A stretch of 64,000 bases of DNA from Sambucus nigra (Eukaryota; Streptophyta; Magnoliopsida; Dipsacales; Adoxaceae), in NCBI GenBank assembly GCA_949130495.1, contig OX422215.1, positions 67,533,244 to 67,597,243 on the forward strand, written 5' to 3'. The notes beneath the pieces are model-generated. The model made no database searches and was not told where the DNA came from. It saw only the letters and a list, made by a program, of their open reading frames with translations. Of the stretch, positions 13,401-25,500 are shown in pieces; positions within the stretch are counted from its first letter, which is position 1, and each line of letters begins with the position of its first letter. A program made the translations under genes and the position numbers.

Positions 13401-13999
13401 GACGTTTGTGAGTAGTTCTATAGGCCTAGAGGACATATGGGCATCTTCTTTTTTCATTATCTAGTCATCATTTGACTCCGATGAGAAAAGTATTATTTGT
13501 AATCTATATTTTCCCGTTGCACTATGGAACACCATTGAGGCATATTGGATTCGGATCCTATATTCTGCACAGAAATCCCTGAATATATCATTATCAAATT
13601 GGGTTATGTTGTCCGTTACTAAAGCTCTAGGAATACCAAATATGGTGATGATATTCCTCCATACAAATTATTTTGCGTTGGTCTCTCTAATGTAAGTTAA
13701 CGGTTAGGCCTCCATCCAATTGGTGAAGTAGTTTACAAAAGTTATCAGGCACTTCATATTCCTATGTGATGCAGGTATAGGCCCCACATTATCCATGCCC
13801 CACTGAGAAAAAATCCATGGCCTTGTTAGAGGGCAGATATCGCCGATTGTCTATTTGATTATAGGAGAAAATTACTTGGCACACTTATGGATGAGATAAA
13901 TAGCGTATTTCTACACGAAATACCACCAATAGCCTTGAGAGATCACCGTGTAAGAAAGTGATCTTCCACCTGCATGAGCTTTATAACTCCCTTCATGCA
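10500..13999 (-). pseudogene. Integrase remnant of Tat element B, cut by solo LTR3
   Basis: Minus strand, two parts: 13999-13250 and 10820-10500. The first gives 'PWIFSQWGMDNVGPIP' (first catalytic Asp region), 'YFTNWMEA', 'IFGIPRALVTDNITQFDN' (second catalytic Asp) and the C-terminal 'EAFIPLKIGLPTL'. It stops at 'LSLVEE', and the continuation 'RKEQSLI...IGYLVLRM' (the usual GDLVLR block) is found on the other side of the inserted LTR. Stops and a deletion around the catalytic Glu region make it inactive. Integrase inserts the cDNA into the chromosome. Confidence 0.8.
10821..13249 (+). mobile_element. Solo LTR of a Tekay-like element (LTR3), old
   Basis: The 2429-bp segment begins TGTAATAACTCGTA and ends TACGGGGTATCACA; the ends are inverted repeats of each other with few mismatches. 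It sits inside B's integrase frame, which resumes directly on the far side. Flanking pentamers are TTTCG and CTTCA, matching at three of five bases, so the target duplication has decayed. No palindrome cluster was seen inside. Confidence 0.75.
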
Positions 14000-14990
14000 T
14001 CTCACTGAGAATACCTTCCACTTCATATGGGTGGACACACTTGAGAAGAGGGTCGATGAACCATCATGGGTAAAGATTTTCCTCATAGTTAAGGTAAAAC
14101 ATTTTTTAATGTATCTTTAGTTTTTTATCTTGTGTACTAACTTGGTGCAGGTTTCCACTCTTTAGGTAGGCGATGATAGGGTCCATCCAAGCTGGGTCGA
14201 TTCGGCCTGTGTGATTTTTAGGGTAATCTATGGATCATAAATTCTTGGTCAGTTTATTTACTCCACTTTAATCTTCCTTTTCATATATGTACCAATCATT
14301 GATGCCAATGTATCTAAGGCATCAGTGTGACTATTGTAGTTCCTCCATAAATATTTTATTAACACCGATCTAAAATACTTTTAGGATTTTTCTTTCTTTA
14401 TCCCGGTAGGCGAGCATTCTTGGATCTGTGGATTTATATTCTCCATTGAGTTGATTGGAAACTAGAAGTATACGAAAACTTTTTGTGATCCCATGGTGAT
14501 CATCCATTTCAAACTAAGTATCATAGCCTCATATTCCGCTTCATTATTTGATCCCTTGAATCCAAGAAAAATTGTCTACTCGATGAGGCATCCTTGTAGG
14601 GTGATAAAAATGATTCCCACATTGGTTCATTAAGCATTAGGTGCTCCACTAATGAATAACTTCCATTTCTTCTCTTGATCTACTTGTTCCAGCCCGAGCA
14701 TCTTTAGAATGGGGTTAGGCTGAATGACCTCTCTATTTGGGGTTGTTGAGAACTCGACAATAAATTTAGCTAAAACTTATTCCTTAATAGTTGTTCGAGG
14801 CTTATAAAGCATGTCAATTTGGTCCAACTCTATTGACTAATTGGTAATTCTATTGGATAAGTTCGTATTCTTGAATACCTTTTTTAGTGGAAAAGAAGTT
14901 AGGATGACTGTTGTGTGGGTGTCAAATTAATAGTGCATCTTTCTGGAAGATGTCACCAGCGACAATGATAACTCTTCAATGGGCATCTAT
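14000..14990 (-). pseudogene. RNase H and integrase N-terminal remnant of element B
   Basis: Minus-strand translation gives 'WKLFISGAPN' near 14660 and 'GSNNEAEYEAMILSLKW' near 14540, the start and helix of the Tat-type second RNase H. The usual Asp in 'LFIDGS' is Ser here. Towards lower coordinates come 'NSHTDALDTLAS' near 14320 and the integrase N terminus 'LLKCVHPYEVEGILSEMHEG' near 14030. Frames are broken by stops. RNase H would remove template RNA during cDNA synthesis. Confidence 0.7.
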
Positions 14991-15099
14991 CTCTTTTATT
15001 TTTCTAGGAGAGTATGACTGGCGTATAAGACCGACCAGACCAATGCTCCGCTGGTTGCATATTAGGAAAAGGCTAGGTATAAGTGGAGCTTCTCACCAC

Positions 15100-15827
15100 T
15101 GACTAGCGTTGATAGTAAGATAAGATATTTCAAGTAATATTTGATCTTTTTCTATTGTTTGATCACAATTATACGTCCATATTGTTATGTTTGACTTCTT
15201 AAGGCTTAGAAGAATGGACGACATTTGTTAGATGATTGGGATATGAACTAATTAAGGATAGTTAATATCCCGGTCAGGACTTGGACATCCCTGAAAAATT
15301 TTCATCTTCTTTATCTCTTGAAGGGCCTTGATCTAGTGTGGATTGACTTTAATTACTCTTTACGTCACCAGGTATCATAAGAACTTATCAAAGATGACTC
15401 TGAAATCACATATGGAGGCATTTAGGTTCATTATCTAGTCTCTGAGGATTTTAAAAGTGTTGGATAGATATTTAAGTGGTCGGATGCATATCTTCTTTTG
15501 ACGAGCATATCGCCAATCTATATCTCCATCGTTTAGCCGATCTCCTTCTTGAATATCTTAATCACAAGGTGTGGGTATGTTACCTCGATGGTCTTGAGGC
15601 TGAAAGGCATAATTTTATAGCAATAAAGACCTAGAGATATAATGAAATAAGTATTATCTTGGTTAGGGTCGAACAGATGTATCTAATAATAGCTTGAGTA
15701 AGCGTCCATGAAGCTCATGCATTGATGAACTGCTGGGGAGATAACGAGTTGATCAATCCTGGGTAGAGGAAATCTATCCTTTAGGAAGGCCTTGTTGAGG
15801 TCTTTAAGGTCAATACAAACTGATTCA
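15100..15827 (-). pseudogene. Reverse transcriptase of element B, C-terminal part
   Basis: Immediately at the edge of element A the minus strand reads 'VCIDLKDLNKAFLKDRFPLP' (15820 down) followed by 'MSFMDAYSSYYQI' near 15710. These are conserved blocks of Tat-lineage reverse transcriptase. The preceding N-terminal block is found at 45139 and above, so the domain was split by A. Several stops follow. This enzyme would copy the element RNA into DNA. Confidence 0.8.
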
Positions 15828-17767
15828 TGTCAAATATTGTATTTTATTGCCCATATTCTGTGCAAAATTCCAATTTCATATTCGTTAAATCTCACATTTT
15901 ATACTCATTTACTATAACCTTAAATATCCATGGTTAATCTCTTGTACAAGGTTTATTTGAGTATTTACATGATATTGGAAGCTGATGTTGAAGTTTGAAT
16001 GCAATCAGCGCAAGAAACATTCACATACGCACTTTAGGGGCAAAATGGTAATTTAATAAGGACAGTACTCGACTTAGACTCAGACTCTTCATGGAAGTTG
16101 TCAGCCTCAAAATAAGGAACGTATGAGTTCAAGAAATGCTCCAATCTGATCTCAAACGAATAAATTATAAAGTGCCAAAGTTTAAAATTAAAAATTGTCA
16201 AAAGACCAAGCATCGGGTCAACTCCAAAGCAAAACCTCATGACCCGTACACTACTGAAAATATGTTGGCTTCAAAGCGAGGGCCGCGTCAGTTCAATCGG
16301 TGCATCAATTCAAGGTCATAAGAGGAAGTTAGAAAGTTGGGGTGTAATGTGTTAATATTGAAAACTGGACTAATATAAGGTTTATATATTATTGGGTGCA
16401 TAATATTATTAAAAGGAACGTTTGGTCTGATGGTTGAGGTTGGGAAGGAGGAAGGGTGAGACTTGCCCCCTCAATTCTGGTTTTAATTTCCATTCGTCCA
16501 ATACCACGTGGCATCCTCCCACTCGCCCAGATCAACCTCATTCCCCAGCGCGCATCACGAGGCCTAGCTGGCCTACTAGCCCCACACCCCCAAAATTTCC
16601 TTCCTTTCTTCTGATTCCAATTTTAATTCTTTCCATTTTTGTAGCCAATCCAAATGCAGATTCCCATAAGCTTTCTTTTCCCAATTGCCTTAACCACTTT
16701 CCCAAATGCTTTCTTCCACCAAAGCATAAAAAGAGTCGAGAACAAAATTCCACCCATGTGTTATATCCCTATGTCCCTATCCAAATCATTTCTCCCATAT
16801 TTCCTGCCTTTTGTTTTCGGTTAAAAGAGCCCATTATTATCTTATTGTTAAAACATTTTTATAATGTTTAACCCATCACATGCCTACACAAATTCTTCAC
16901 CTATAAATTCAGCACTTGACAACCATCCGTGGGATATCACCTCTTTTTTTGGTAGTTTAGAGCAGTGTATTCCCATTTGTAGTTTAGTTTTATAATTTGT
17001 AAAATAACTTTTAGTTCTTAATAAACTGTTTAGTTAATTAATTTATTTTCTTTCCATAATTAGTTAAATCTTTCAGAATTAGTTAAATGTTTCCATAAAT
17101 AGTTTACTCGCATTAAAAATTATTATCTTTCTTTAAAAATTAATTTCTCTCATATATTGTTTTATTAATTAATTAAAAATACTTTTTAGATAATTAAATT
17201 GTGTTGATATTAATGAACTTACTTTGGATATATGGTTGCTTCGCTATGGTATGATGGAAACGACTCATTTTGATGGTTTAACTGCTCCCAATTTTACAAC
17301 AACTAATCTTAATGGGGTATATCACGTATGCACCATATTTGCTACCTTGCGTGTGTAATTTCGAAAGCATTGTTGACGCAAAACTCGTATTTATACTTTT
17401 ATGAAAATTTGAAGAGTGATATTCAGAATTTAAATAATTGTTTAAATGAGTAATAATTCTCATGTAACCATTTATGTTATGTAGTCCAAGGTGAGGAATT
17501 TAATTCTCAACCTATTGTTTTCATATTGATTAATTAAATTGGTTTAAATATTTTCCTAGATTAATTTTAGTATAAAAACTTTTTCAAAACCAAAGAAAAT
17601 CATCTTTTACACTTTTTGAGAAGTAATAAATCAATTAAATTTTAAACGAGGTTCTCTGTGGTTTCAATACCCTACGCATAGTTGTACTTATAAAACAAAT
17701 ATACTAATTGTTTAGGTTTTTGCATTGAGATACTAAACCAACCAACGACAGTGTCCTTACATGACCA
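15828..17767 (+). repeat. Left LTR of element A
   Basis: Starts TGTCAAATATTG and ends TTACATGACCA, 1940 bp. It matches 21161-21398 plus 43496-45134 along its whole length with many substitutions and small indels. A 145-codon open frame at 16434-16871 and a partly matching one at 43861-44274 lie in the same LTR region but differ by frameshifts. Confidence 0.85.
16901..16909 (+). promoter_or_regulatory. TATA box of element A LTR
   Basis: CTATAAATTCAGCAC lies about two thirds into the LTR and is conserved in the right LTR (TTATAAATTCAGCAC, 44311). It is a plausible core promoter for A's transcript, followed about 30 bases on by the expected RNA start region. Confidence 0.55.
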
Positions 17768-17789
17768 CTCATTTTTTCCTCTGTTAAAA

Positions 17790-17807
17790 TGGCGTCATTG
17801 CCAGGGA
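17790..17807 (+). other. Primer binding site of element A, with a second copy 80 bp on
   Basis: TGGCGTCATTGCCAGGGA differs at three of 18 bases from the tRNA-Asp-type site. It lies 22 bases beyond the LTR, further than usual. A second version, TGGCACCGTTGTTGGGAG, lies at 17870-17887 in a repeated context (AAAATGGC before, TTGxTTTA after), so the leader was duplicated. Confidence 0.65.
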
Positions 17808-20800
17808 ATGATTTGCTTTAAAACTTACTTAATTTATTGCTTTGATCCCGACAATGTACACGATCAAAATGGCACCGTTGTTGGGAGTGTTTTGTTTTAG
17901 AAATTGATTTATTTATTGATTTGTACATATATTAATTTAAATATACTTTTTGTTTCAACTTTTTATCGGACATGTACAATTGAGCTTCAAGGACTGTTAA
18001 TCTCTCAATTGCATACAACTTTGTGGAGTTTTCATCCAAGGATCATTTCAGGTAATTATATCTTATTCAAGTATTCTCGGTGATTCTAATGATATTATGG
18101 GTGCATAATTTGTCATACTAATAATTTTTAAATCCCTCCAAATCTATGACTTTTGGCGTATACTTGCAAAACGAAACAAATAAAACTAGCAAAATGACCT
18201 TAGGCGAGTATTTAAATAAGCATAGAAATGGTTTATGGACATACAAAACAAATTCTAATGACAAAATTCTTCAAAATTATTATTATAAAAATATTAACAA
18301 CTTTTTGGATATTAATTCTCCAAACTATTATAACAATAATTCTTCAATTGTTATTCTAATAATTTTAAAAATAGTTACAATAATACTTATCAAAAAATTC
18401 TTTTTAGCGAAGCTTCTTTACCACCAAATTCATTTGGTGAGTATTTGCAAAATCAGAAAAATGTAGAATTTGACAATAATTATCATGAAGAAAATTATTA
18501 TTGAAAAAAAAGAATTATTTGTTTTATTTGAATCCATTAATAGTTTTTCTCTTAATAACTTAGAAAATGAAGAATGTTTTTAACTAAATGAGGAACCCGA
18601 GGACTTTGAAGAGATCTTTACTTTACAAAAAATAATTATTCTTCTCATCCAATTCATAAAGAAGCCTGAAAATGTAAAGAATATGGAAATAGAGTCACTT
18701 TTTAATGAAAAGAGTTCTTGCATGAACAATAAAAGTGTGGAGAATACTTGAGTTTTACCTCAAATAACTTCTGAAGAACGAATTAAAAGTGAATACATTT
18801 TCTTTAAAATTCAACCCGCACTTAATAATAAATAATCGTTTGAAGTTTAATTTCTTTCCTCGCCATTTTTATTTACCATTATCGAACTGTTACAAGTACC
18901 GCAAGAATCGGATGAAAATCTTAAGGACTTTGACCCGATTTTTGTCAATGAATACTTTTTTGAAATGATTTTCATGATAGGACTTTCACTTAAGCAGGCC
19001 CCACCTCCAATTCTAATCTAAAAATCTTTGGAAAAGAAATTTATTTTCTTGAAATGGAGTTGTACTTGTCCCCCGCTATATCCAAACTGTCCAACACTCA
19101 AAAAATATACTTATTCAAAACTTTGTGATGGTTCAAATTTTTCGTTCAAGGCATGCCTCCCATTGCATAAACGAAACTCCTATTTTTTTATCGGCAAAAA
19201 ACTCATGGGAGCCCACTATTAATACCACATATTCAACATATTTTCTGTGTAGACCCTCAAAAATTTCACCTTCTAGTTTATGGTAAATTAGAAGATGATA
19301 TTTTTTTTACTATGTATATATTTTATTAAAAAAATCAAAAATAAAGATATATTTATTTTTGTTTGTTTCTCTTATTTCTAACGTTTTTTTTCAGGATTAT
19401 TGAACATGATATTCGGGGATCGCCTCATATTGAATAAACATCTCTCTATCACTTTAATTGAATATTGTTCTTAGTAATATTAAGAACAATGTAACATTTT
19501 AGTTAGGGGTGTCATAACGAATTTACATATATCATGTTCATTTTTCATTATTACATAAAAATAAAATAAAATAAATTTAAAAAATATATAAATAAAATAA
19601 ATAACAATTTTGAATCATTTCTTTAAGTGATTATTGGGATAATTTTCTCAGTGAAAACAACTTTCATAACTTAAATAAAAAAATCAAATCAAATCAAAAT
19701 TTTTGAAAAATCAAAAATATATTTTTTTTCTTTTTAGCATTTTTGTCTAAAAATTCTTAATTTTCTACATATTTTACTCTCTAGTTGCCCCATTCTTTTA
19801 AACCAAAAAGCATTAAACATATCTAAGGATTGGCCTTCCTAAATATCTCTTTAGTTTATTTATCATCGCAATTATGCTTTATTAATTCATATGATTCATG
19901 TAATGACACCTTGTGCAACAAATTATACTTGCGTAATTGTTAAAACCTAAATGACTCAATAAATTTAGGGATGCATGGGTATAGGAGCTTTGTATTCTCT
20001 CTCCTATTCTGAGTGATGTATATACTATTCATTATTCTTTTAAAAAATATTTTAAGTCGTTAGTAATCTCAGTATTCATGTTTTAATTGTCGACTAAATA
20101 ATGGTTGTATGATATTTTCCAAAACAAAATTCGAAAATTATGTTCTAACCTAACTTTTGATCAAAGGAAATTTATTTTAATCATTTTATCCGCTTCACTA
20201 ACAGCCTGCAAATTGATTCAAAAAGAAATACAAAGTGAAATAAGGACTAAATAAAGGAAGAGAAGAAAAGAGAAAAGAAAAGAAAAAAATATAAATAAAG
20301 GAATTCAAAAAGAGCAAAGAATTCCAAAGAGAAGAAAAGAAAAGGAAGTTACTCTTCAAAGTTCAACGTTTCTAAAAAATACAAAATCATTTTGAGGTGT
20401 TGACCTTTATCATCCTTTCATATACTTTCCATCTTGAAAAGTCCTTAAATGATCATATGGTTAACATGATTCTCTCAATATTTAAAAATTACATTTTTCA
20501 CATTTTTTGAAAAATAGTATCTTTTTATGAGATTACATTTTTTCATTTTGTATAAACGCCTTTTAACACTCACATGTGAAAGGCTTTGTTTGCAATTACA
20601 TTTACTCTTTATTCCTATATGCCCCGAGTGACTTATACTAATTCAAAATGTCTTTATTTTTTCTGAGTGTAATCAACTGGTGAGAATTGAACTAGTACGC
20701 TTTACTATAAGCATCAAGTCATTAAAATTTATCATATGATTTCACATGTAAATTTTGTGACGCACGCCACACACTCAATTAATAAATATAAATCTCATGA

Positions 20801-21160
20801 AATACTTTAATATAATAGTTATAGTAAATAAACTATTGGAAAAATCTACTAGTCATTGCTATTTTCTCGTTAAAACTCAAGATTTTATATGAGCTTATTT
20901 ATTATAAAATGGGTAAACTATATTGAAAAAAATATGATGTTTGTGACTATCATCACTCTAAACTCTCACGAGACAAAACTCGTCCACTAGAGCAACCTAG
21001 GGATTTAACTGCTTATTGCAAAGACTGAGTGTAACCGTGCATCTAACGAAGGTGGATATCTTTTTTATAATGCTTGAATAAAATTAAAAAATATGACACT
21101 TAAAAATCTTTTACTACGTCGCTACAAATTAGCAACACGTTAGTTAGGGGATGTAATTCG
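17808..21160 (+). other. Internal region of element A, no gag-pol
   Basis: AT-rich, 3.35 kb. Short open pieces occur: 18146-18466, with 'FGVYLQN' and 'TLGEYLNKH' repeats and an echo 'FGEYLQNQKN' near 18440; 18880-18960, with 'IIELLQVPQESDENLKDFDP'; and 19028-19222, with 'CTCPPLYPNCP'. They may be debris of one unrecognised protein. No protease, polymerase or integrase motif was found. The sequence before the right LTR (AGTTAGGGGATG) is a weak polypurine tract. Confidence 0.5.
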
Positions 21161-21398
21161 TGTCAAATATTGTATTTCATTGCCCGTTTTTGGTGTAGAA
21201 TGTTCCATATTCGTTAAAACTCACGTTTTATACTCATTTACTCTATAACCTTAAATATCCATGGTTAATTTCTTGTATATGGTTTATTTGAGTATTTACA
21301 GGGTTTTGGAAGCTAATGATGAAGCTTAGATGCAATCGGAGGAAGAAATGTTCACATGCGCACTTTCAGGGGGAAAATGGTAATTTTTTAATGACAGT
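21161..21398 (+). repeat. Right LTR of element A, first part
   Basis: Begins TGTCAAATATTG like the left LTR and follows it base for base with scattered changes up to GACAGT, where a Tekay-like LTR was inserted. The pentamer ACAGT (21394-21398) recurs as ATAGT at 43491-43495. Confidence 0.85.
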
Positions 21399-22820
21399 TG
21401 TAACACCCCATGATTTTAAGCCATAAAAATCTTTGATAAATTCTATATTTGGAAAAAATAAATTTTTGGAATTTAATTAATTTAGGATGTAAAAATGTTT
21501 GTTTTGATATATATATAAATAACATTTTAAGTGGAATATAATTCGAGAGTAAAATTGGGAATTTATAGATTTATATATAAAATCGTGGGGATTTGGGTTC
21601 GTCAGGCCGACCGAACCGGTTCAGCCCTGGGGGCGAATCGTTTTGCATCAACATGGTGCGACGGGTGGTTTCTTTTTTTATGTATGGGTTTAACTTAAAC
21701 TCTCCTATTTTTCTCTATTAATTAAACTTGGGTTTAGGGTTTTTAAAACACTTTTATATCATTTCAAAAAGCAGTAGCCTCCCATAATTTTATCTCCTCT
21801 CTTCTACAAAACTTAAACTCCATTAAAACACAAGTTTCGACTCAAGTTTTGAAGATTCAAATCAAGTTTTTTCAAGAATGACCAAGAATATGTCTTTGCC
21901 ATTTTCGCGAAAGGAATGCAACCGTGTAATCAGATTTTCAAGATGACTTTTTTACAAGCATGAATACTTCTATTGTTCCCATTAAGTGTTAGACATTAAT
22001 AAATGATGTTTTCTTAAAATATATTAGGAAGACTAATTAGGGAAAGTGAAAGTAATTGCGGGGGTTATTTTTATTCAATATTATAATATAATTTAAGACT
22101 CAAAACAATCGCATGCTTAAATTAGAGATTGGGCTTTCAATAGAATTATGGGGCATTTCACGTATTAATATTAAAAATATGAATTTGTAATAATTTTTCA
22201 ACTCAAAAGTCACGATTTTTATGTGTAGGTTATAGAATGGATTTATTATTGTGTAATATTGTGAATATGCATGTTAAAAATGGAATCTAGTGTTAATCGA
22301 AAAAATGGTACTTATGTGAAAATTATGGAATATTACAACTCAAGTGACTTTTGGTAGAACTTGTTTGATTATAAAATTAAACGGACGTAATATGGATGAT
22401 ATTGTAATCGGAGAATAAATTGGAAGAATTATAGATATAACTTGAAAATATAATTTATGTGAATTTCGCTTGTGTTAATATTTTGACGCCGCGAGGACGT
22501 TGGGGTTTTAGGTTAGTTATGCTTTCACCCTTAATTATTAGGTTGATTGTTAGGTATGGGATAAGTAGGTAGTTCTCGTTGTGATTAAAACATTCTAGGT
22601 AGGGAACTAGGGAGTGTAAGTTCGTAGCGTTGGGTATTTCCTGGGTGGGGCTAGGTAGTACGCCATCACGTATTTTTCGTTAGCCTAGGTGAGAGACTAG
22701 GCAGTGAATTATGGTAGGTATTCTTCTTAGATGATAAACTAGGTGATACTTATGATTTGGTGATCTTTAGGTAAGGGACTAGGGATGATTTTAGGTTATA
22801 GTGCTCGAATTAAGGGTGGG
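21399..22820 (+). mobile_element. Tekay-like LTR4, first part
   Basis: Starts TGTAACACCCCATGATTT at the break in A's LTR. With 42420-43490 it makes about 2.49 kb once element C is removed, the size of the other Tekay-like solo LTRs here. It contains the palindrome GAACCGGTTC at 21613-21622 and GCGAATCGTTTTGC soon after. No coding sequence was seen. Confidence 0.7.
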
Positions 22821-24459
22821 TGTGGGAGGGTAGTGTGACGGGGGTCTGGTAAGATGCTAAAATGGGTGAGGCGTGACCCACTTTAATGGACTCTGCCACC
22901 AAGGTCTTCAAGCATTTCAAAAGAAGCACCTGAAAAAACCTTCCCTTTTTGGTAAAAATGGAGCCAAAGCTAGGACCACCTCCTATAAGAAGATGAACTT
23001 CACAGGAAATAATGGTAACTTTGAAAAATAGATCTCTTGAGAATAATGGTTGTCCGTGTGAGAGTGAAGAAATAAGCACTTAGCACTTAGAGAGAGAACA
23101 TAGAAAGAATACTAGGTGGTCTGGTGTGAATTTGATAGAGTAACGGTATGGCTTGAGTTTCTGATAATGATCTGACTTCACCAATGGTCCTATTTATAGG
23201 TTAACATGTGGTTGGTTTGGTCCTTTTGGAGCGCCAAAATCAAGAGGTAAAACTTAGAGGGACAGGGTCTGTAATATACCTTTTGTCCCTAGTAGGTCTG
23301 CAGCTGTATGTCCCCTATGACAGACGACACCTAGTGTGAACCAAAGTCAAAAAGAAAATATGTACCCATTAGGAGACAAAATATCTTATTTGGTAAATAT
23401 CTTTTAAAACGGTAACTTGTGTTATAAACTTTGTAAACTTGAGAGGGGGGCTCAAGGACCACCTCCTCTAAAACCATTGAACTTGAGGGGGGCCTTAAGG
23501 ACCTCCTTCTCTAAAATCATTTTATAAAAAGTTCATTTCTTGTGAGCAGCCATTTGGCTACTAACTTTAGTTGTGACTAACTGTGAGTTGTGTAAGGACT
23601 TGAGTGACTCTTAGGATCTCTCTACTAGTATTCTCTCTATCTTAAAGTACTAAATGGTTGAGCTTACTCAATGAACCTTGTTTTTCATCCACCAAGCCAA
23701 AACTCCCGGGAGATCCCAACTGGTCTATTTGAGCCATGTCTGCTCAACTAGGGTACATGTGCAAGAAAGTAAGTATTAGTACTTTTGTTCTATAAAAAAA
23801 TAAGTTTTTTATGATAAATAGTTGTTCATGGTAGACCACCTCATCCTGGCCTATATTGCTCTTTGGGCCACTACTTGGAATCTCTCACTGTAAAATAAAT
23901 ATTGCTTGAACTTTGCTAGAGGAGTCCTTCACTGTGGACTTCTTCATTAGATTTTACATTTGAGTTGGTCTTAGTAGAAGGGTCCCTCATTTGTGTACTC
24001 CTTTGTCCAGGTATCATTCCAACTAGTTTTAGTTTGGGGAGAAAGGGGTCCCTCTCCCAAACTACCTTTTCAACTTGAAGGAGGTTCTGGAGGGGTTCCT
24101 TCTCAAAATATCTTCGGGATTGAAAGGAGATCCTGGAGGGGCTCCTCCTCAAAATATATTTGAAACTTATGAAAGAAGGGGCTGAAGGGATCCCTCACCC
24201 ATATGCCTTTGAACTTCTTGAAGAAGGGGCTGGAGGGGTCGCTCGCCCAAGTTCCTTTTAACATCTTGAAGGAGGGGATAAAGGGGTCCCTCGCCCAAAT
24301 GCTTCTTAACTTCTTTGACGGAGGGGATGGAGGGGTACCTTGCCCAAATGTTTCGGGACTCCTTTGACGGAAGGGCTGGAGGGAAACCTCTCCCAAATTC
24401 TTCTTACATTTTTTTTACGGAGTCCAAATATTATGACAAAGCCAAAACACCCTTCTACA
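22821..24459 (-). repeat. 3' LTR of element C
   Basis: Plus strand runs TGTGGGAGGGTAGTG ... CCCTTCTACA, 1639 bp, paired with 40871-42419. Inside, about 24060-24400, a 50-60 bp unit containing 'GGAGGGGTCCCTCGCCCAAAT' variants and 'TTCTTTGACGGAGGGG' is repeated several times; copy number differs between the LTRs. A minus-strand TATA box is at 23189-23200. Confidence 0.9.
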
Positions 24460-24835
24460 TTAGGCCCTCGTGCAAATTCTTTTGTTTTTGGCAGACCAAA
24501 AGTCTTTGTACGCCATATGTATAATTTTTAATTTTGAGGGACCCTAGGTTTTCTCCATCATTACCCATAGAGTCATTAAATGTACGGTCCCTTTATTCTA
24601 GGTTTTGGAGTCTCGAGAAACAACGTGTCAACATGGGAACTATCATCCCATCATTTGGGTAAAAGTTTCTCAACCTTTTGGTTTTTCTGTTCAACTCTTC
24701 ATTTCCATATAAATTCCATTTTTTGAAAAAAACTTTCACTTTTACAAAGTTCTCAAAACATTCACTGAGAGCTGAGATTTTCGGTGAGAGATAATCTCCA
24801 TAGTTTTATTACAAGCTTTTAAAAAAACACTACAA
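24460..24835 (+). promoter_or_regulatory. Probable promoter and leader of the antisense PMD gene
   Basis: This 376-bp stretch between C's 3' LTR and the first ATG has a TATA-like box CATATAAA at 24706-24713, followed 120 bp later by ATGG at 24836 with AAA before it (a fair plant start context). Upstream is AT-rich, with CT-rich patches. It suggests the antisense gene has its own start of transcription and does not rely on the LTR. Inferred from sequence only. Confidence 0.4.
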
Positions 24836-25074
24836 ATGGATTCATCATTGCTAAACACTTCTTCTGATGTTTCTACCACCATCATTCCTACCGTGATAGG
24901 ATCTGTACCCATCTCTATCACCCTATCTACGGTAGTGGACACTAGAACCACAACCATAAACACCGTCCAAAGTCACTCTATCACCACAACCCATACTGGT
25001 TCACTTTTTGTTTCCAGCGTCACCACAGGTTCCTCGCGATCAGGGGTTCCTTCTTTTGAAGCCCCTGCCACCAG

Positions 25075-25500
25075 GGGTCCCTCGTCTGAGAGAATAGGTT
25101 TTGAGACAAGTTCAGTTAGGGATTTTATTGACAGAGGACCTGAATTTTGGGGCTAAAGACACCCAAGTTTTCTCGTTGATGTTTATAACTGGTGAGGTTT
25201 CCTCACATGGGGTTGCAACTGCTGGGGGTTCCTCGCGTGAAGTTATAACTGGAGGGGGTTCCTCGTCCAAATTCGCTTCTGCAATGGGTTCCTCGTTGGA
25301 GCATATGGTTGTTGGTGGTTCCTTGTCCATGGCTTTGAACAGCAGGGGTTCCTCGCCATGTATGGTTTCTACCAGAGGTTTCTCGTCGAGAACCTAAATT
25401 GCTGAGGGTTCCTCGCTAGGAACTTCTATCACAGTGGGTTCCTTGCTTGGACAAGTGGACATTGGGGGTTCCTCATAGGAAATAGGAATAGGGGGTTCCC
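25075..25500 (+). repeat. 30-bp minisatellite encoding GGSS decapeptides
   Basis: A core GGGGGTTCCTCG recurs with exact 30-bp spacing from about 25225 to 25490 (25225, 25255, 25285, 25315, 25345, 25375, 25405, 25435, 25465), with looser copies upstream to 25075. In frame it gives TAGGSSREVI, TGGGSSSKFA, SAMGSSLEHM, VVGGSLSMAL and similar. The 10-codon period keeps the frame. The core resembles the GGGGTCCCTCG of C's LTR repeats. Confidence 0.9.

Noticed and set aside
16434..16871. 145-codon plus-strand frame in the left LTR of A, with a partial counterpart at 43861-44274
   Set aside because: The two LTR copies differ by frameshifts and substitutions with no sign of protein conservation. Lies upstream of the LTR TATA box.
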